Source: Canna indica (taxonomy: Eukaryota > Streptophyta > Magnoliopsida > Zingiberales > Cannaceae). From it: a stretch of 64,000 bases of DNA. Each line of letters opens with the position of its first letter. Within the stretch, counting starts at the first letter, position 1. Of this stretch, positions 32,342 through 44,700 are shown piece after piece. A program made the translations under genes and the position numbers. Under the pieces are notes generated by a model. That model ran no database searches and had not been told where the DNA came from. It worked only from the letters and a program-made list of their open reading frames with translations. The DNA lies in assembly GCA_034359265.1 (NCBI GenBank), contig CP136895.1, positions 48,130,001 through 48,194,000 on the forward strand, given 5' to 3'.

Positions 32342-33541
32342 TTGTCTTTTATAAATAACTCTATAGTACAAGAAGACCCCGATGAAATTATATGGATGTT
32401 TGAGAAGCATGGTCACTTTAGTGTAAAATCAAGATATAGAGTTCTAATCCAAGAAGAAGCCCAGCAAGAGGAAGGGCCTTCGGTTAACAATAAGATATTA
32501 ATATGGAAGCTGATTTGGAGGCTAAGAATTTCAAATAAAACCCTTCTCTTTCTTTGGAGATTCATGCAGGGTATTTTAGCAACCAAGACAACCCTTATCA
32601 AAAGAAAAATAAATGTGGAACCGTGGTGTCAAAATTGCAAGGATGACATGGAGGATGATGACCATGCCATTTTCGTGTGCCCAATTGTGCAAAGGATATG
32701 GTTCGCTTCAAAATGGGGATTTAACTTCACTAATAATCCTGGAGTATCCATTAAAATGTGGCTTGAGCAAATGATGTTCCTAATTCCAAAGGAAGATCTT
32801 GAGGAAATTATGGGTGTGATGTGGGCAATATGGTATAGCAGAAACAAAAGGATCTTTAGAGAGGAAGTTATGAAAGAGATGAACATCTTAAATTTAGGCC
32901 TGAGTACAATTCAGCAATATAGAGAAGTCAACAGATCCACTCCTTCGAAGGACAAGCTCCCTAGTCCTCCTCAATGGACAAGACCAAAGGGTCTGAAACT
33001 GAATTCGAATGTTGCTCTATTTCATCAGGGAGAGACTATAATGACAGGAGTTGGCTTCCTAATCCGTGATGATAGAGGTGTAGTGGTGATGGCAGGAGTG
33101 GAAAAACTCATGTCGGCAACACAGTTGAGGAAGCTGAGCTCTTGGCAATTCGATGGGCGATGCATAGATGCGATCATGTTATTCAAGAGATCAAGGAAGT
33201 GGAGATGGATTGCCGAGTTGCAATTGAATGGATCTTAAGCAAAATGATAGCAGGAAAGGAAGGACCTTGATAGAAGACCTGACTGATCTGCTGAATAGAA
33301 ATGCTCATTGAAGCAGCGCATCTTCTCTCGAAATGGGCAGTAAATATTTCTCGGAATGAGATCTTATGGAGCTGCTCAGAGGAGATGCCAAATCCGGTGC
33401 AGCACATACTTGTTAAAGAGATGGAGAATATATAGTACGATGTCCTATGTGTTATCGATCTAGTGTATATTAACGAACTATCTAGATAGTGTAAGCGGTG
33501 ATTATATAATTAATACCAATTTCTTTTTTCCAAAAAAAAAC
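32342..33541 (+). pseudogene. 5'-truncated LINE, ORF2 C-terminus
   Basis: A 298-residue frame (opening at a TTG, no true start) shows the end of a plant L1-type ORF2: EIIWMFEKHGHFSVKSRYR, then the zf-RVT zinc motif with WRLRISNKTLLFLWR, CQNC, H in DDDHAIF, and C in VCPIVQRIW, and from about residue 225 an RNase H-like fold (NSNVALFHQGE...GVGFLIRDDRGVVVMAG). The frame ends after a shift near 33150-33200; similar sequence continues to about 33430. An A-run (33532-33540) marks the 3' end. Reverse transcriptase and endonuclease are absent, as usual for 5'-truncated LINE copies. I could not fix a target duplication. Confidence 0.82.
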
Positions 33542-33627
33542 AAGTCGTCTTAACCACGTAATTAACCGTGCAATTATTGGAAGGAACGTTGCGGAGACCT
33601 CTTTTGATCCAACGGTGGTTTCTCAAC

Positions 33628-33637
33628 CACGTGTTCG
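33628..33637 (+). promoter_or_regulatory. ACGT-core (G-box/ABRE-like) site
   Basis: CCACGTGTTC lies about 250 bp upstream of the COR413IM start. The CACGTG core is the binding word of bZIP factors in abscisic-acid responses. A weaker ACGT word, ACCACGTAATT, lies near 33553. It is a prediction from sequence only. I saw no CCGAC (CBF/DREB) word in the 250 bp upstream. Confidence 0.35.
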
Positions 33638-33790
33638 ACGTAAGCTACAAACTCCCGTGCATTTAGAAATGTTCTTTTTTTGAACGGCCAAGCGGAGTTC
33701 CGTCTCCGTCTTCCCCACTTCGTTTCCTTCGTTTCCCCCAGAAGTCGCTTTACATAACTAGCATCGAGATCGATATATGAGAGCTCGCGT

Positions 33791-33798
33791 CACGTGTC
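33791..33798 (+). promoter_or_regulatory. CACGTGTC, ABRE-type site
   Basis: CACGTGTC fits the ABRE core with its GTC extension. It sits 89 bp before the chosen start codon and just downstream of a TATA-like GATATATGA (33772-33780). That places it in the promoter or the 5' untranslated region, depending on the true start of transcription. Confidence 0.35.
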
Positions 33799-33886
33799 CC
33801 CGGTCCAACTCCACTTCTATTGGCTTCGCTTCTCGGCCTTTGCCTCCCGTCATACGATCCCCTAGATCTGCAACGCCGAATCGACA

Positions 33887-36753
33887 ATGTCCGCGGGCCT
33901 CCGATTCGCCCTCCCCTCGCCAACCCTCGCCGCTTCGATTCCGCATCCGAATCTCCAATGCGGCCCTTCGGTCCTCGCCTTTCTCAACAGCGGCATCAGT
34001 AGAAGAGTCATAGGCGGCGATCCCCTCAGGTTGACTTCCATCTCCACCATCGGCATATGATTTGGGGGACTCTTTGACTTAAACTTTGACTCCTTTTGTT
34101 GGTTGCTACTTCATGATCTTTCAGGTTGACTCCCGTCGTCGCCATACCGTCGCTGAGGAGACACCGGAGGAAATACCTCGGCGGTGTGGTTTGCTATACT
34201 GCGCCGCTCAGCCCCCAAACACTTCAGTGGGTTTCGGCTGTCTCCGCCGCGTAAGTACGCTGACGCGCATCGTAAATGTCGTCCCTTTCTTTCCGATAGT
34301 GTAATGTTGATGATTACTATGAATTTTATCTCGAAGATTTGGAACTCTTCTTTCAGGTTACTTCCTGATTTGATACTCAGTTTAATGTTCGGAGCAGTAT
34401 TTATATGTTTGGTTACACTGGATTTAGTGGATTACAGTTTACTCTGTAATTCATGAACCTAAATTCAAATTTCAAGAATTATTTTCGGTTAATAGGAGTC
34501 TTGTTCGGCAAGACCAAGTAGTGAGATAGTGATTACCTATGCTTTCCTTATCTGTTTGGTATCCTCATATTGAATAACGAAGGGCAGAGCATCAGTTTAC
34601 CTAATTTCTATAAGCTCGTCTGTCTGTATACAAATTAGGGAGGGATGTCAATATGACTTGTTAAGCCAAAACCCAGTCCAAGATATCATATTTGGCTCCT
34701 GTTGTCCAAAAACATTGCCAAATTGTGTATGAGTCCTATATTTATGCTCAATAATAATGTGTATCAATCAATATTGCAGACCATGGAAGTTTCGATCCCT
34801 AAGTATCAGTTGTATTAGATCCAGTCTCTTGAAATGAACACAACGGCATATTTTTCGAAAATGGTGGATCTCACCTGATGACTTCACATGGCTATCTGAA
34901 TCTTGTAACCGGTGATGGTTGGGGTGACTTGTAGCCTTGTCATTTTAGCATTTTATCCATCCAGGGCCAACTTTTTTAGAGGTTTGATGTAACCTGTAGC
35001 ATTGTTAAGAATCTCTTTTTACGATTTTTTGACATATTAGTATATTACAACCTATGATTGACAACTTGAAGTGTTATTTTGCTTGAAGAAAAATGATTAA
35101 AGTGCTATTTGTGAAAAAAGAAAATACCTACAAGAGGATATTCATGCATATTTCCTAGGTCCAATAAATGATTTTAAATCCAGCTTCAGCTACACTTCTA
35201 TTTCTAGGCAAATTTCCAAAACTTTGCAACTTCTTGGTTAGTCAATTAGTACTAGATGGCAAAACTTATGCAATTTTTTTTTGATAGAGTACATATACTT
35301 CAAAGTAATGTTTGATATTCAGGTTCCTTAATGTGAAATACAATATCATATAAATTAGATGTTGTGAAAATTTTAAATTTTAAATGATCAATGCTAGTTG
35401 ATAGTAAAGATTTGACATGACCATTTATCCCAAGAGCTTTTTGTTAAGGAAAGAGCTTTCTTTTATATGTTATGGTCCAACATCAAGATCAAGTTGGAAT
35501 GTATATTAGGATTATTGACATGTGGAACCAGTGTTGTCAAATAGCCGCCATGGCGCCGCCATGGCGCCATGGCGTGGCGGATTTTGACAAATCCGCCATG
35601 CAGAAACCGCTTTGTTGCGGTTTCTGCCAGGCGGTCTGTGGCGCCCGCTTTCCGCCATGGCGCCATGGCGGAAATGGCTCCAATGGCGGAAATGGCGCCA
35701 CATCCTGGTTTTTTTTGTTTTTTTTATTTTATACTAAGGGTGTTTTTATAATTATGTAAGAAATTTTAAACCTAAAACCCTAGTAATATAAGCTGGCGGC
35801 TGCTGTTGCTCCCATTTGAAAAGTTCTCCACCACCAGCTGCTCCACTCCGGCGACGAAATCCGGCGACCAGCCCCGGCGACTAGCTCCGGCACTCCGGCG
35901 AGGAATTCCGGCGGAAAATAGCATTTTTCACTGTTTTTTAAGGTATTTCTCTCCCATTCACTTCTCTTCTTCATTTTCTATTCTGTTTTCTTGTTTTTTT
36001 CTTGTTTTTTTAGGTTATTTCTTGTTTTTCCAGCTTCTTTCGATTTTATTTCTGTTTTCTTTTCTTTTTTCCTGTTTTTGTTTTCTTGTTTTCCTTTTTT
36101 TCCATTTTCTATTCTGTTTTCTTGTTTTGCCTGTTTCTTTTCGATTTTTTTTTCTTTACTTCTTTTTTTTTCTTGTTTCTTTCTTATTTGCTGCTCTTTT
36201 TTTTTTACTTCTGTTCAGTTTTTTTTTCTTTTTCTTTCATACTTCTTTTCTTTACTTTTTTTAATGTCTCTATTCTGTTTTTGTTTCTTTTTTTTCATTT
36301 TTTCACTTCTATTTTTTTACTTCTATTAATCTGTTTGTTCATTCTTTTTTTTACTTCAGAAAGTATTTTTTTTCTCCTTTTTTTTTCTTTCATTTGATCA
36401 TTTCAATTCAGTTTTCTCTTTATGTTTTTTTTTTTTTTTTTCCTGTTTCATTCATTTCAATTTTCATTTGATCATTTGAATGAGAACTTCTCATTCAACT
36501 TTTTTTAAATTTCTGAAAATGTTGATGTTTAAATTTGTAGGATTTGCATGTGGTTAATTTATTCTTGTGCTTTTGACTAGTCAACTCGTATGTATGGACT
36601 TGTGACTTGTGACTTGTGACTTGTGACTTGTGACTCTTGTGATCTTGTGATCTTGTCTAATTATGTATTTATGTTACATTTGATGAATTTTATTTTCTAT
36701 CATATTTCTAATTTTATTGTTCTTGATATATGCTTACTGTTGTGTGTGTATAA

Positions 36754-36793
<40 letters not shown>

Positions 36794-38828
36794 GGCCGCC
36801 ATGCTTCCGCCATTGGCCGCAACGCCATCCGCCATATCTGTATGGCGGATTTTTGGCTTTCCGCCATGAGCCGCCATCCGCCATTAATAACACTGTGTGG
36901 AACCCATGAAGTAAAGCGTTCAAGCCAACATGAAAAGGCTATGAACCTTAAAACCTTAAGATAGATTGCCATGAGCTTGCTCTGATATTTGCTAAAGATT
37001 TGTTTGGGTGTTTTCATTTGTTCCAAAATCTTAAGATGACTAAAAGAGCCCAATTTAATAATTTTTATATTAGGGTCTAATATTTTATGTTCATAATTCT
37101 ATTCACTTTCGTAATAATAGTTGTCCACTAGAACAAAGCATTATCACCACAGCAGAGATTAGGCCGCAATACGTAGCTTTAGTTATGAACTATTGTGCTC
37201 AGTGCTCAACAGACATATGTCTTTTTTACCTCCGATGAATCTTAATTCTGCTATTTATAGATAGTTGCTACTCTTTCATTGCTAAGTTATAGAAAGATTG
37301 ACCAATTGTTTAAGATATTGGTCTCATTGTCAATTTCTCTTGTTCAAAAGTTTGAAGACTTATAAATTTTCACAAACACTCAGCTTTTTTGGCGTCTTTC
37401 TTTAGTTGGATGTCCTTTAACACATTCCATTATCTTACTCTTTTCCATTATCTGATTCTCCTGAATGGTTGGAACATTATGGCTTGTTGTTGGATCATTT
37501 GCCCTGGCACAAGAGAAACAAACCACCTAATGAGTCATTAAACATTGATGTTCTTAAACTTTCACTTAGCTATCAAAAACTTTTAGAAGTAAATCACAAG
37601 GGATCATCCTAGTGCAAATTTCTTGAATAGATGTTCGTTCAATGAGTAAATATTCACAAGAGCGGGTAGAATTGAAGTTAGTCTTTCAAATAGCTCCTTA
37701 TGGGATGGTAGGCATGACAACAGAATGTTGCTTTTTCATTGTTCCAACTTTATTAAGTTTATACCTCTGTTCTATTTGTCTGTAGACACCATGTCCTTTA
37801 ATATATTGCACATTACCTGTTGAGTGGCATTGTTATCACTTTTTTTTTATTGTATGGCTTACCATTTTCTAACAGCTGCGTATTCTCAGGGTATTAATGT
37901 TTGCTAAAGGCACAGCTATCCAGAAATCATTTCTTGTCCCTCTTTTTGCTCTGCAAGCACCTACTAGTATCATTTCATGGATCAAGTGAGCTAGTTTGCT
38001 ACAGACATTATTCAACTATTTCATATAGTAGTTCAGTAGTCGGATTTCTTTAATTCTTGATTTTCTTAAGAACGCAAATTGTTGCAGGGGTGACTATGGA
38101 ACCTGGACTGCATTTTTGGCACTTCTGGTGCGTTTGTTCTACTTCATTCCAGGTGCATTATTCTTTTATCATCTAATATTTCTACTTTCTCGTTAAAGGA
38201 TAAAGTATAATTCCATTCAAAGAGTCAGCCCAAGAGGCAGCTTGCATCTGTCATCTGTCATGCCTTACTAGCTTTCAACTGTTTTTCTTCAATATCCCTT
38301 TTTTGTCTATATTTGTGAAAGAAAGCCTAAATTTAAACTTAAATAGTTTCTGTCTTCCTATGTAGGTCAACTTGAGCTTCCTTTCTTAGCAATGTTGCTC
38401 GTGATCGTGGCTCCTTATGAGACAACAAATTTAAGGTAAACATGTAATAAACATAGAGCATTTAGAAAGAAACATCTTAAATGTTTGTTTCTTGTTTAAA
38501 TATTATCAAGTAATTGCTTCTGATTTATGGTTACTTTAGTTGGTTGTAGCTCCAAGTAGTCAAGAACTTAACCTTTTAATAATAGAAGCTTCTCGATTTA
38601 ATACGAGCATTAATCAACTTCAATAAATCCTTATAATGTGGTTTACCTATTCTTCCTTACAGAGGGACCCAAGCTGGTGTAATTGTTTCGTTGGCAATAG
38701 CTGGATACCTGGCTTTTCAACATTTTTCAAAGGTGGGAAGCATGCGAAGAGCATTTGATCAGGGATCAATCATTGCAACTTTAGCTGTTATCTGTACCGT
38801 TGCAGTTCCCTGCCTTTTCTTGTTATGA
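33887..38828 (+). CDS. Cold-regulated 413 inner-membrane protein, chloroplast (six exons)
   Basis: Exons: 33887-34029, 34125-34250, 37890-37985, 38088-38152, 38366-38435, 38663-38828. All introns are GT-AG with matching phases, giving 221 residues, the usual length for COR413IM proteins. An N-terminal Ser/Arg/Pro-rich stretch of about 70 residues looks like a chloroplast transit peptide (MSAGLRFALPSPTLAAS start). Then come about six hydrophobic segments: LQWVSAVSAAVLMFAKG (80-97), SFLVPLFALQAPTSIISW (102-120), TAFLALLVRLFYFIPG (128-144), ELPFLAMLLVIVAPY (147-162), AGVIVSLAIAGYLAFQHF (171-188) and IIATLAVICTVAVPCLFLL (203-221). Motifs VAPYETTNLRGTQ and RRAFDQGSI are family hallmarks. Known family role: inner-envelope protein linked to freezing tolerance. 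Intron 2 (3.6 kb) hosts a hAT element. Exon 1 is the least certain part. Confidence 0.85.
35529..36895. mobile_element. Non-autonomous hAT element in COR413IM intron 2
   Basis: 1,367 bp bounded by an 8-bp duplication TGTGGAAC (35521-35528, 36896-36903), the hAT hallmark. Termini CAGTGTTGTCAAATAGCC and the inverse of CCATTAATAACACTG form imperfect inverted repeats (CAGTGTT core). Subterminal DNA repeats GCCATGGCGCC and CCGCCATTGGCC words at both ends. The interior has a GC-rich patch (35830-35920), a long T/pyrimidine-rich tract (35940-36450), TGTGACT-type short repeats (36597-36635) and a (TA)n run (36755-36785). Frames inside encode only Phe/Leu-rich low-complexity sequence, so no transposase. 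It lies wholly inside an intron, away from splice sites. Confidence 0.88.
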
Positions 38829-39552
38829 TCCTGTTTGGATGAGTACTGCCAAGAGCTTAGAGCTAGTAGAGGCATCTGAAACTCCTGATATGTACATACA
38901 TTTGTGTAATAAACGACAACATTCATGCATAATCAAAGTTCCAGAAAACGGTATGTTTTTCATATCTTGTAAATGCCCAAGGCCAATCAGTTATTATTGC
39001 ACTATTATGCTTCACTGTCCAATATCCTCCCCGCACATAAAATCCGTAAGAGACAAAGGCAATTCCCTTTGTCTCTGTGCGTATTAGGAAAATCTAGGGC
39101 AAGACTGACCTTAATGCCCAGTGTGAAATTATGGAGGGAGAAAACAAGGAAAAATGACAAACAAAATTGCATATAATAGTATATGTGACTTGACAAGATT
39201 ACTTACTTCCACGACCACATAGATAAAGTCACCAATATTAAGATTTCTACACGAAAATTCATACATGTATCTTGATTGCAATGATAGCTAGCACCTAAGT
39301 TTTCAGTAGGGCAAATATCTAAATATAGTATGTTTTTTTGACCTTTGTCTATTTTTATTTATCTCATTTGTGTATATGTACTAAGACATTTATTTCAATT
39401 GCGGTATGCCGTCAAATTTTCATCGGGTGCCCCGTTAAACTAACGACGAGGCATGTTGACCTGTATAAAAAAAGATTTTTTAATATTAAAATTTTACAAC
39501 TTAAAAAGTGGGTCCGCTCCTCTCTCTCTCTACGTCGATGGCGAGACCCTTC
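38829..39552. other. COR413IM 3' flank
   Basis: After the stop codon comes AT-rich DNA with no further gene seen. An inverted pair ATCCGTAAGAGACAAAGGCAATTCCCTTTGTCTCTG lies at 39040-39078 (palindrome AGAGACAAAGG/CCTTTGTCTCT) and could stabilise or end the transcript. The last bases, before CACTA2 starts at 39553, may belong to the cystatin relic that resumes at 46440. Confidence 0.5.
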
Positions 39553-39880
39553 CACTACTAGAATAATGGACATCAGCAACGACCCCAACCGTTGCAACGG
39601 AGCCGGGGCAGAAAGACGCGTTGCTGATAATTTAGCAACAGATCAGCAATGGCCGCTCGCGCCGTTGCTAATAATATTATCAGCAACGGGTTTGCCACGA
39701 ATCCGATTCCGTTGCTGATAACAATTATTAGCAACAACCCGCGTGTCCGTAGCAAACTCGTTAGTGAAAGACAGTTGTTAAGCCGTTGCGGTATGACATC
39801 AGCAACGGCTTACGATACACTTTTAGTAACGGCTTTCCCACGGACGACCGTGGGAAAGCCGTTGTTGATGACTACAACCT
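39553..39880. repeat. CACTA2 left subterminal repeats with palindrome
   Basis: Holds about ten GCAACGG-type words. At 39828-39843 and 39848-39863 a perfect inverted repeat of 16 bp (AACGGCTTTCCCACGG, loop ACGA, CCGTGGGAAAGCCGTT) stands between them. CACTA3 keeps a slightly diverged version at about 52415-52452. Confidence 0.8.
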
Positions 39881-40164
39881 GCAACTGAAAAAATCTAAAA
39901 TTCCAAATTTCCATTTAATAAATTGATACATTATCTGATACATAACTCACATACCCATACACCCATACATACATTCATTCACACATCACAAATACTCCCA
40001 GATATACATCAAAATAATTATATTTATATTTATAATTATCCACGATCGTATAAAAACTATTCAAATGCAAATTTGAAGTATCAATATCCAAACAAAACAA
40101 ATTAATCAAGTATAGTATCAAAGTAACAAAGTCAAAAATAAAATAAAAATAAATCTCATGATTA

Positions 40165-41672
40165 TGATGGAGGATGGTCTGGATCATATGGCGGGGTCTG
40201 GAGTGCTTGGATGTACACCAGCGTGGACTGACTCGAGGACGATGGATTAGATGATGCCGAGGGGATGCCTACTCCGGTATGAGCTGAGATGTTGCGTAGC
40301 ATAGCATGCATCTCCGCCATCATCTGACTCTAATGCGCGATCGTCTCCTCTAGTGTCCTTATCCTGGTACTATGATCATAACTGGACCTGGAGGTGGACG
40401 GCCGTTCACCAGCATGCGGAGGGGTCGTTACCCCAAGCGGGCCTAGCACGACTCACGCATGACCACTATCTGCAAAACCATACACGCGGCCGTGGTCCCA
40501 GCCACCTGCAGCCCCGAGCCACGCTCCTGCGTCAAAGTCCTCGGGGGTGCCTCCGCGTTGTATCACAGTCTGACTGTAGGTCTCCTACTCGAGTTTAACT
40601 TTTTGTTTAATATTTTTCATAAAACTTAAATTATAAATAAATAATGAATAATTTAAACAAATATACTTACCATAATGTATGCAGCGCGGTTGTCGACGTA
40701 CTCCCCCGTCCCATGCACCCGACGGTGAGTCCGCTCAAACACCGCCATCGGGGAGGGTCGCTGGACAGTTCCGTCGTCCAACACCGTCGTCTACATTTAC
40801 AAAACAAATACATTAATTAGTACACAGAGTAACAAATAAAATATATAATTAAAATTAAGGTATACTTACCATACGGTTCGCGTGCACAACAAATGCAACC
40901 GAGCCGCCAGTGTGACGTGCTCCTCCCCCCGACATGCGGTTTCTAGCCGCAGTCCTAGAAACCTCTTGCCATCGATCCATCGACCATAATGCCACGAGCT
41001 GGTCCCATATATCCGGAATAATCCAACCGGGGCCGTATCCCCTCGTCTCCATGATGTTAGTGGTCCCAGCTCGGGCCATCGCCTGGGATCGGGCCTGCCC
41101 CAACTGCCCGTTGTACCTCGCCCGGGAAATAGCCTCCAAGGCAGCGTAAATGAAGGGCCTCTGGTCCTCGGCCCATGTATAGCGAGCCTGCAAAATAATA
41201 ATATCAGTACCAATATTAATCATCATGCATGTATAAAAAAAAATTAATACGTGCCTCAAACTCGCGCTATAGCATATCAACATGCTCACTAGGCACGTGA
41301 GACCATATGGGCCATGCCCCGTGCATATATCGTCGAATGGTAAAAGAAATGCTCCTTGACACTTCTTCTTGCTCAAACCTGCACAAAAAAACTAAAATTT
41401 AATATTATATAATGATATAATGAATTTTTAATGATTCATAATTCATGATATATTACCGCTCCCCAATCACGCTAATGAATCTGCGTGACTCTGCGGCTGG
41501 TGGAGGCTGCCACCTGTTCGGCCCGCGTGGCCGCCTGCGTCTGGATGTACTAGCCTTAGCACAGTATCATCGGCAGGAGGATCAACAATAGGAGAATCAA
41601 CACATGAGTAAGTGCTGGAGTCTCACCGATCGGAGACTCCGAAGCTCTCCTACGACGATAACCACGACCAAA
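40165..41672 (-). pseudogene. CACTA2 TNPA-like protein (PTTA type)
   Basis: Minus-strand exons in order: MFGRGYRRRRASESPIGETP (about 41460-41672), QEEVSRSISFTIRRYMHGAW and SHVPSEHVDMLXREFE (about 41240-41380), ARYTWAEDQRPFIYAALEAISRARYNG...GPGWIIPDIWDQLVALW...MSGGGARHTGG (40870-41190), TVQRPSPMAVFERTHRRVHG (about 40690-40795), and GGWDHGRVYGFADSG...RIRTLEETI with a Ser-rich tail (about 40165-40590). This is the Transposase_24/PTTA family, the plant counterpart of TNPA, a DNA-binding partner of the transposase. A few in-frame stops (for example in the Gly-Pro segment near 40430 and in the first exon) indicate decay. Exon edges are approximate. Confidence 0.7.
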
Positions 41673-41750
41673 CATATCTGTCGAATAGACATATAATTAG
41701 ATTATTATATATATAGTAGAGATATATTTAATATAAGATATACTTTACAA

Positions 41751-44700
41751 TTATTCCTCATCATCTGAGTAATAGTCTTCGAATTCTTCCTCTTCTTCCT
41801 CTTCTTCATCTTCTTCATCTCCAACTTCCTCAATTTCATGATCGTCTTTATCAACATATTCAACTTCTAATTGAATTGACGCTGTATCTGCATCCTCGAG
41901 TATTGGAATAATACGATCTACAACAGGAGGATTATCTTCTTGATAGAAACCATCTGTCACATCAGGTATCGACTCATTTTCTCCTACTATCGGATCAATT
42001 TTTCCTCTACCTTTAGTCTTACAGACTACACGCCAATCTGCTCTATCTTTATTTCGAGCCGGGTACGTCGCGTAATATACTTGTTCGGCTTGTGATGCCA
42101 ATATAAAAGGCTCATTTGTTGCCAATTTCGGTTTATAATTAACCTCAATAAGTTTGTATTTTGGATGAACTTTCATGCCCCTTTCTGTTGTATCGAACCA
42201 ATGACATCTAAATAGGATCACTGATTTTAAGCCGAAGTAGTGCAACTCTATCACTTCTTCCACCAGTCCATAAAAATCCATATCACATTCAACATAGGTT
42301 GTCCCTTTCATGCAGACCCCGACATTCATCGTCTTCTTTGTAAATGCATATTCCACCGTGTGAAATTTGTATTCATTAACAAAATATCCGCTATAACAGG
42401 ACACTAGTCACGACGGTCCACTAACAAACTCAAATATTCTTTCATCTATTTCAGCTCGGTGATCTATTTCAGCTTGAATCCATGTAGGGAAATCACGATT
42501 CTGTAATCTCTCTAATTCTTGATCATTGTGAATAGTATTTTTGCACCATCTCAATGTCAAATATTTCAATGAATTGTTCAATCTCTGGACAATTGAGTAA
42601 TACGTACAAGTGTGCCAAATGATGCTCTTCCCCGCTTAAGTGTCGAGATGGACGAGAACCAAAAGCACGACCAGAGTGACAAAATATATTTAAATGTCCA
42701 TCTGAATGTCGAACTCCCCCGTCGTCGTTACGTGGAAGATGATCAAATCTTGTATGTACTGTCGATTCAAAGTAAAATGAGCAGAATGTTGAAATTTATT
42801 GGATGATATACTATCCAGATATTGATCCTTCAACAACTGCGGTGTTCTTTACTTTTTCTTCAGACAATTCATGTATCTTTCAAATAAGTACATCCACCGA
42901 TATTGAATGGGGCCACCAACTCGTGCCTCGTATGCCAACTGTATCGGTAGATGCTCCATCGAGTCAAAAAATGCAGGAGGGAAAAACTGCTCCAGTTTGC
43001 ATATGATTTCAACAATATTACTTTCAAGTGTTGACATATCTTCGGCTCGAAGAACATTTGCACAAATGTTTCTAAAAAATATACTTAATTCAGTCAACAG
43101 ACCCCAAATATTATCAGGTAGAAGATCTCAAAATGCGATCGAACACATTTTTCCGAAACTCTGGTCTCTTACAAAGTATTTTCAGATTATGTCGGGCTTT
43201 GACATTATCTTTAGTTTTTTCGGAAACATCCATCAAAGTGTTGAAAATATTATCAAACACATTTTTTTCAATGTGTATGACATCTAAATTATGTCGAATC
43301 AGTAATGAACTCCAATAGGGCAATTCCCAAAAGATACTTTTTTTCACCCAGTTATGTGTTTGACCAAAGTCTGACACTCTTTCATTCTGACCAAATACTA
43401 TATCTGGAAGTGCTGAAACACGTGATAACATTTGTTCACCAAACAACATCGGTGGTGACCCATCTCTTTCAACTCCGCCCTTAGTAAATTTATTACGATT
43501 CCTTCGATATTGATGGTTAACCGGTAGGAATCGACGATGACAATCAAAGAATGAGATTTTTTGTCTGTTTTGAAGACTAATTGATTTAGAGTGTTCCATA
43601 CAATACAGACAAGAGACTCGGTCGTGAGTGCTCCAACCAGACAACAAGCCGTATGCCGGGAAATCATTGATTGTCCACAAGATCGCGGCCTTTAAATTGA
43701 AGTTTTGCTTCCGATGACAATCATAAGTGACAGCTCCCTCAGTCCACAATGTTTTCAGTTCATCTATCAAGGGTCTGAGAAACACGTCAATTTCTTTTCG
43801 CGGACCCTTAGGACCCAGAATAATCATCGAAAGATAAATAAATTCATCTTTCATACACATTGACGGTGGCAAATTATAAACTGTCAGCAGCACTGGCCAA
43901 ACTGAATAAGGAGTTGCAGAATGTCCAAACGGATTAAAACCATTTGTTCACAATCCCAATCTAATATTTCTAGTATCCCTGGCAAATGAAGGATAACATG
44001 TATCCAAATGTTTCCATGCTTCACTGTCGGATGGATGAGTCATTACTGTATGATCACGACTTCTTGCATGCCAACTCATGTAGGAGGCCGTCTTTTCCGA
44101 CATGAATAATCGTTGAAGCCTCGGTGTTAGTGGAAAATACCGAAGCACCTTAAACGGGATATTTTTTTGTCAGACGGATTTCTTCTCCTTGCAATGAGGA
44201 TGTTGACATACAGGGCATTTATCCAACTGCACATTTTCTTTATAATATAAAATGCAGTTATTTTGGCACGCGTGTATTTTTTCGTACCCTGGCCCTAATT
44301 TTCTCATCAGTTTTTTAGTTTTATAAAAAGTTGGCTCAAACTTGTTATTAGTAGGCAGCATTCCATTAATCAATCCCGCAATCCGATCATACGCAACCCC
44401 GCTGATATTACAATCGGCCTTGATGTTTAGGAGCTGCGTCATTGCTGAAAATCTAGTGTATTTAGGACAATTCTCATATAAAGGTTCATCGTTAGTTTTC
44501 AACATCTCGTAAAATTCTGCAGCTTCTTTATTCGGCAATTCAATATCTATCGTAGTTTGTACTTTTGTGATATCAACCGCTGTAGTATCTGGTGGGACTG
44601 ACGTCTCAGTAACTGGCCGATCAACATTATCATTCAGGTGGAATTGACCCCCAAGACTATCAAGTATCATAGTTCTATAGGGATTAGATTGATTGGATGA

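Noticed and set aside
33820..34002. Alternative COR413IM start in the frame read from 33820
   Set aside because: It begins at TTG; no in-frame ATG before 33958. The frame from ATG 33887 joins exon 2 in phase at a CAG|GT donor and gives a better transit peptide.
35806..36397. Phe/Leu-rich frames of 100-150 residues that look like membrane proteins
   Set aside because: Low-complexity T-rich tract inside a non-autonomous hAT element; no start context or family features.
40353..40598. Plus-strand frame of 81 residues
   Set aside because: Antisense shadow of the TNPA-like exon on the minus strand.
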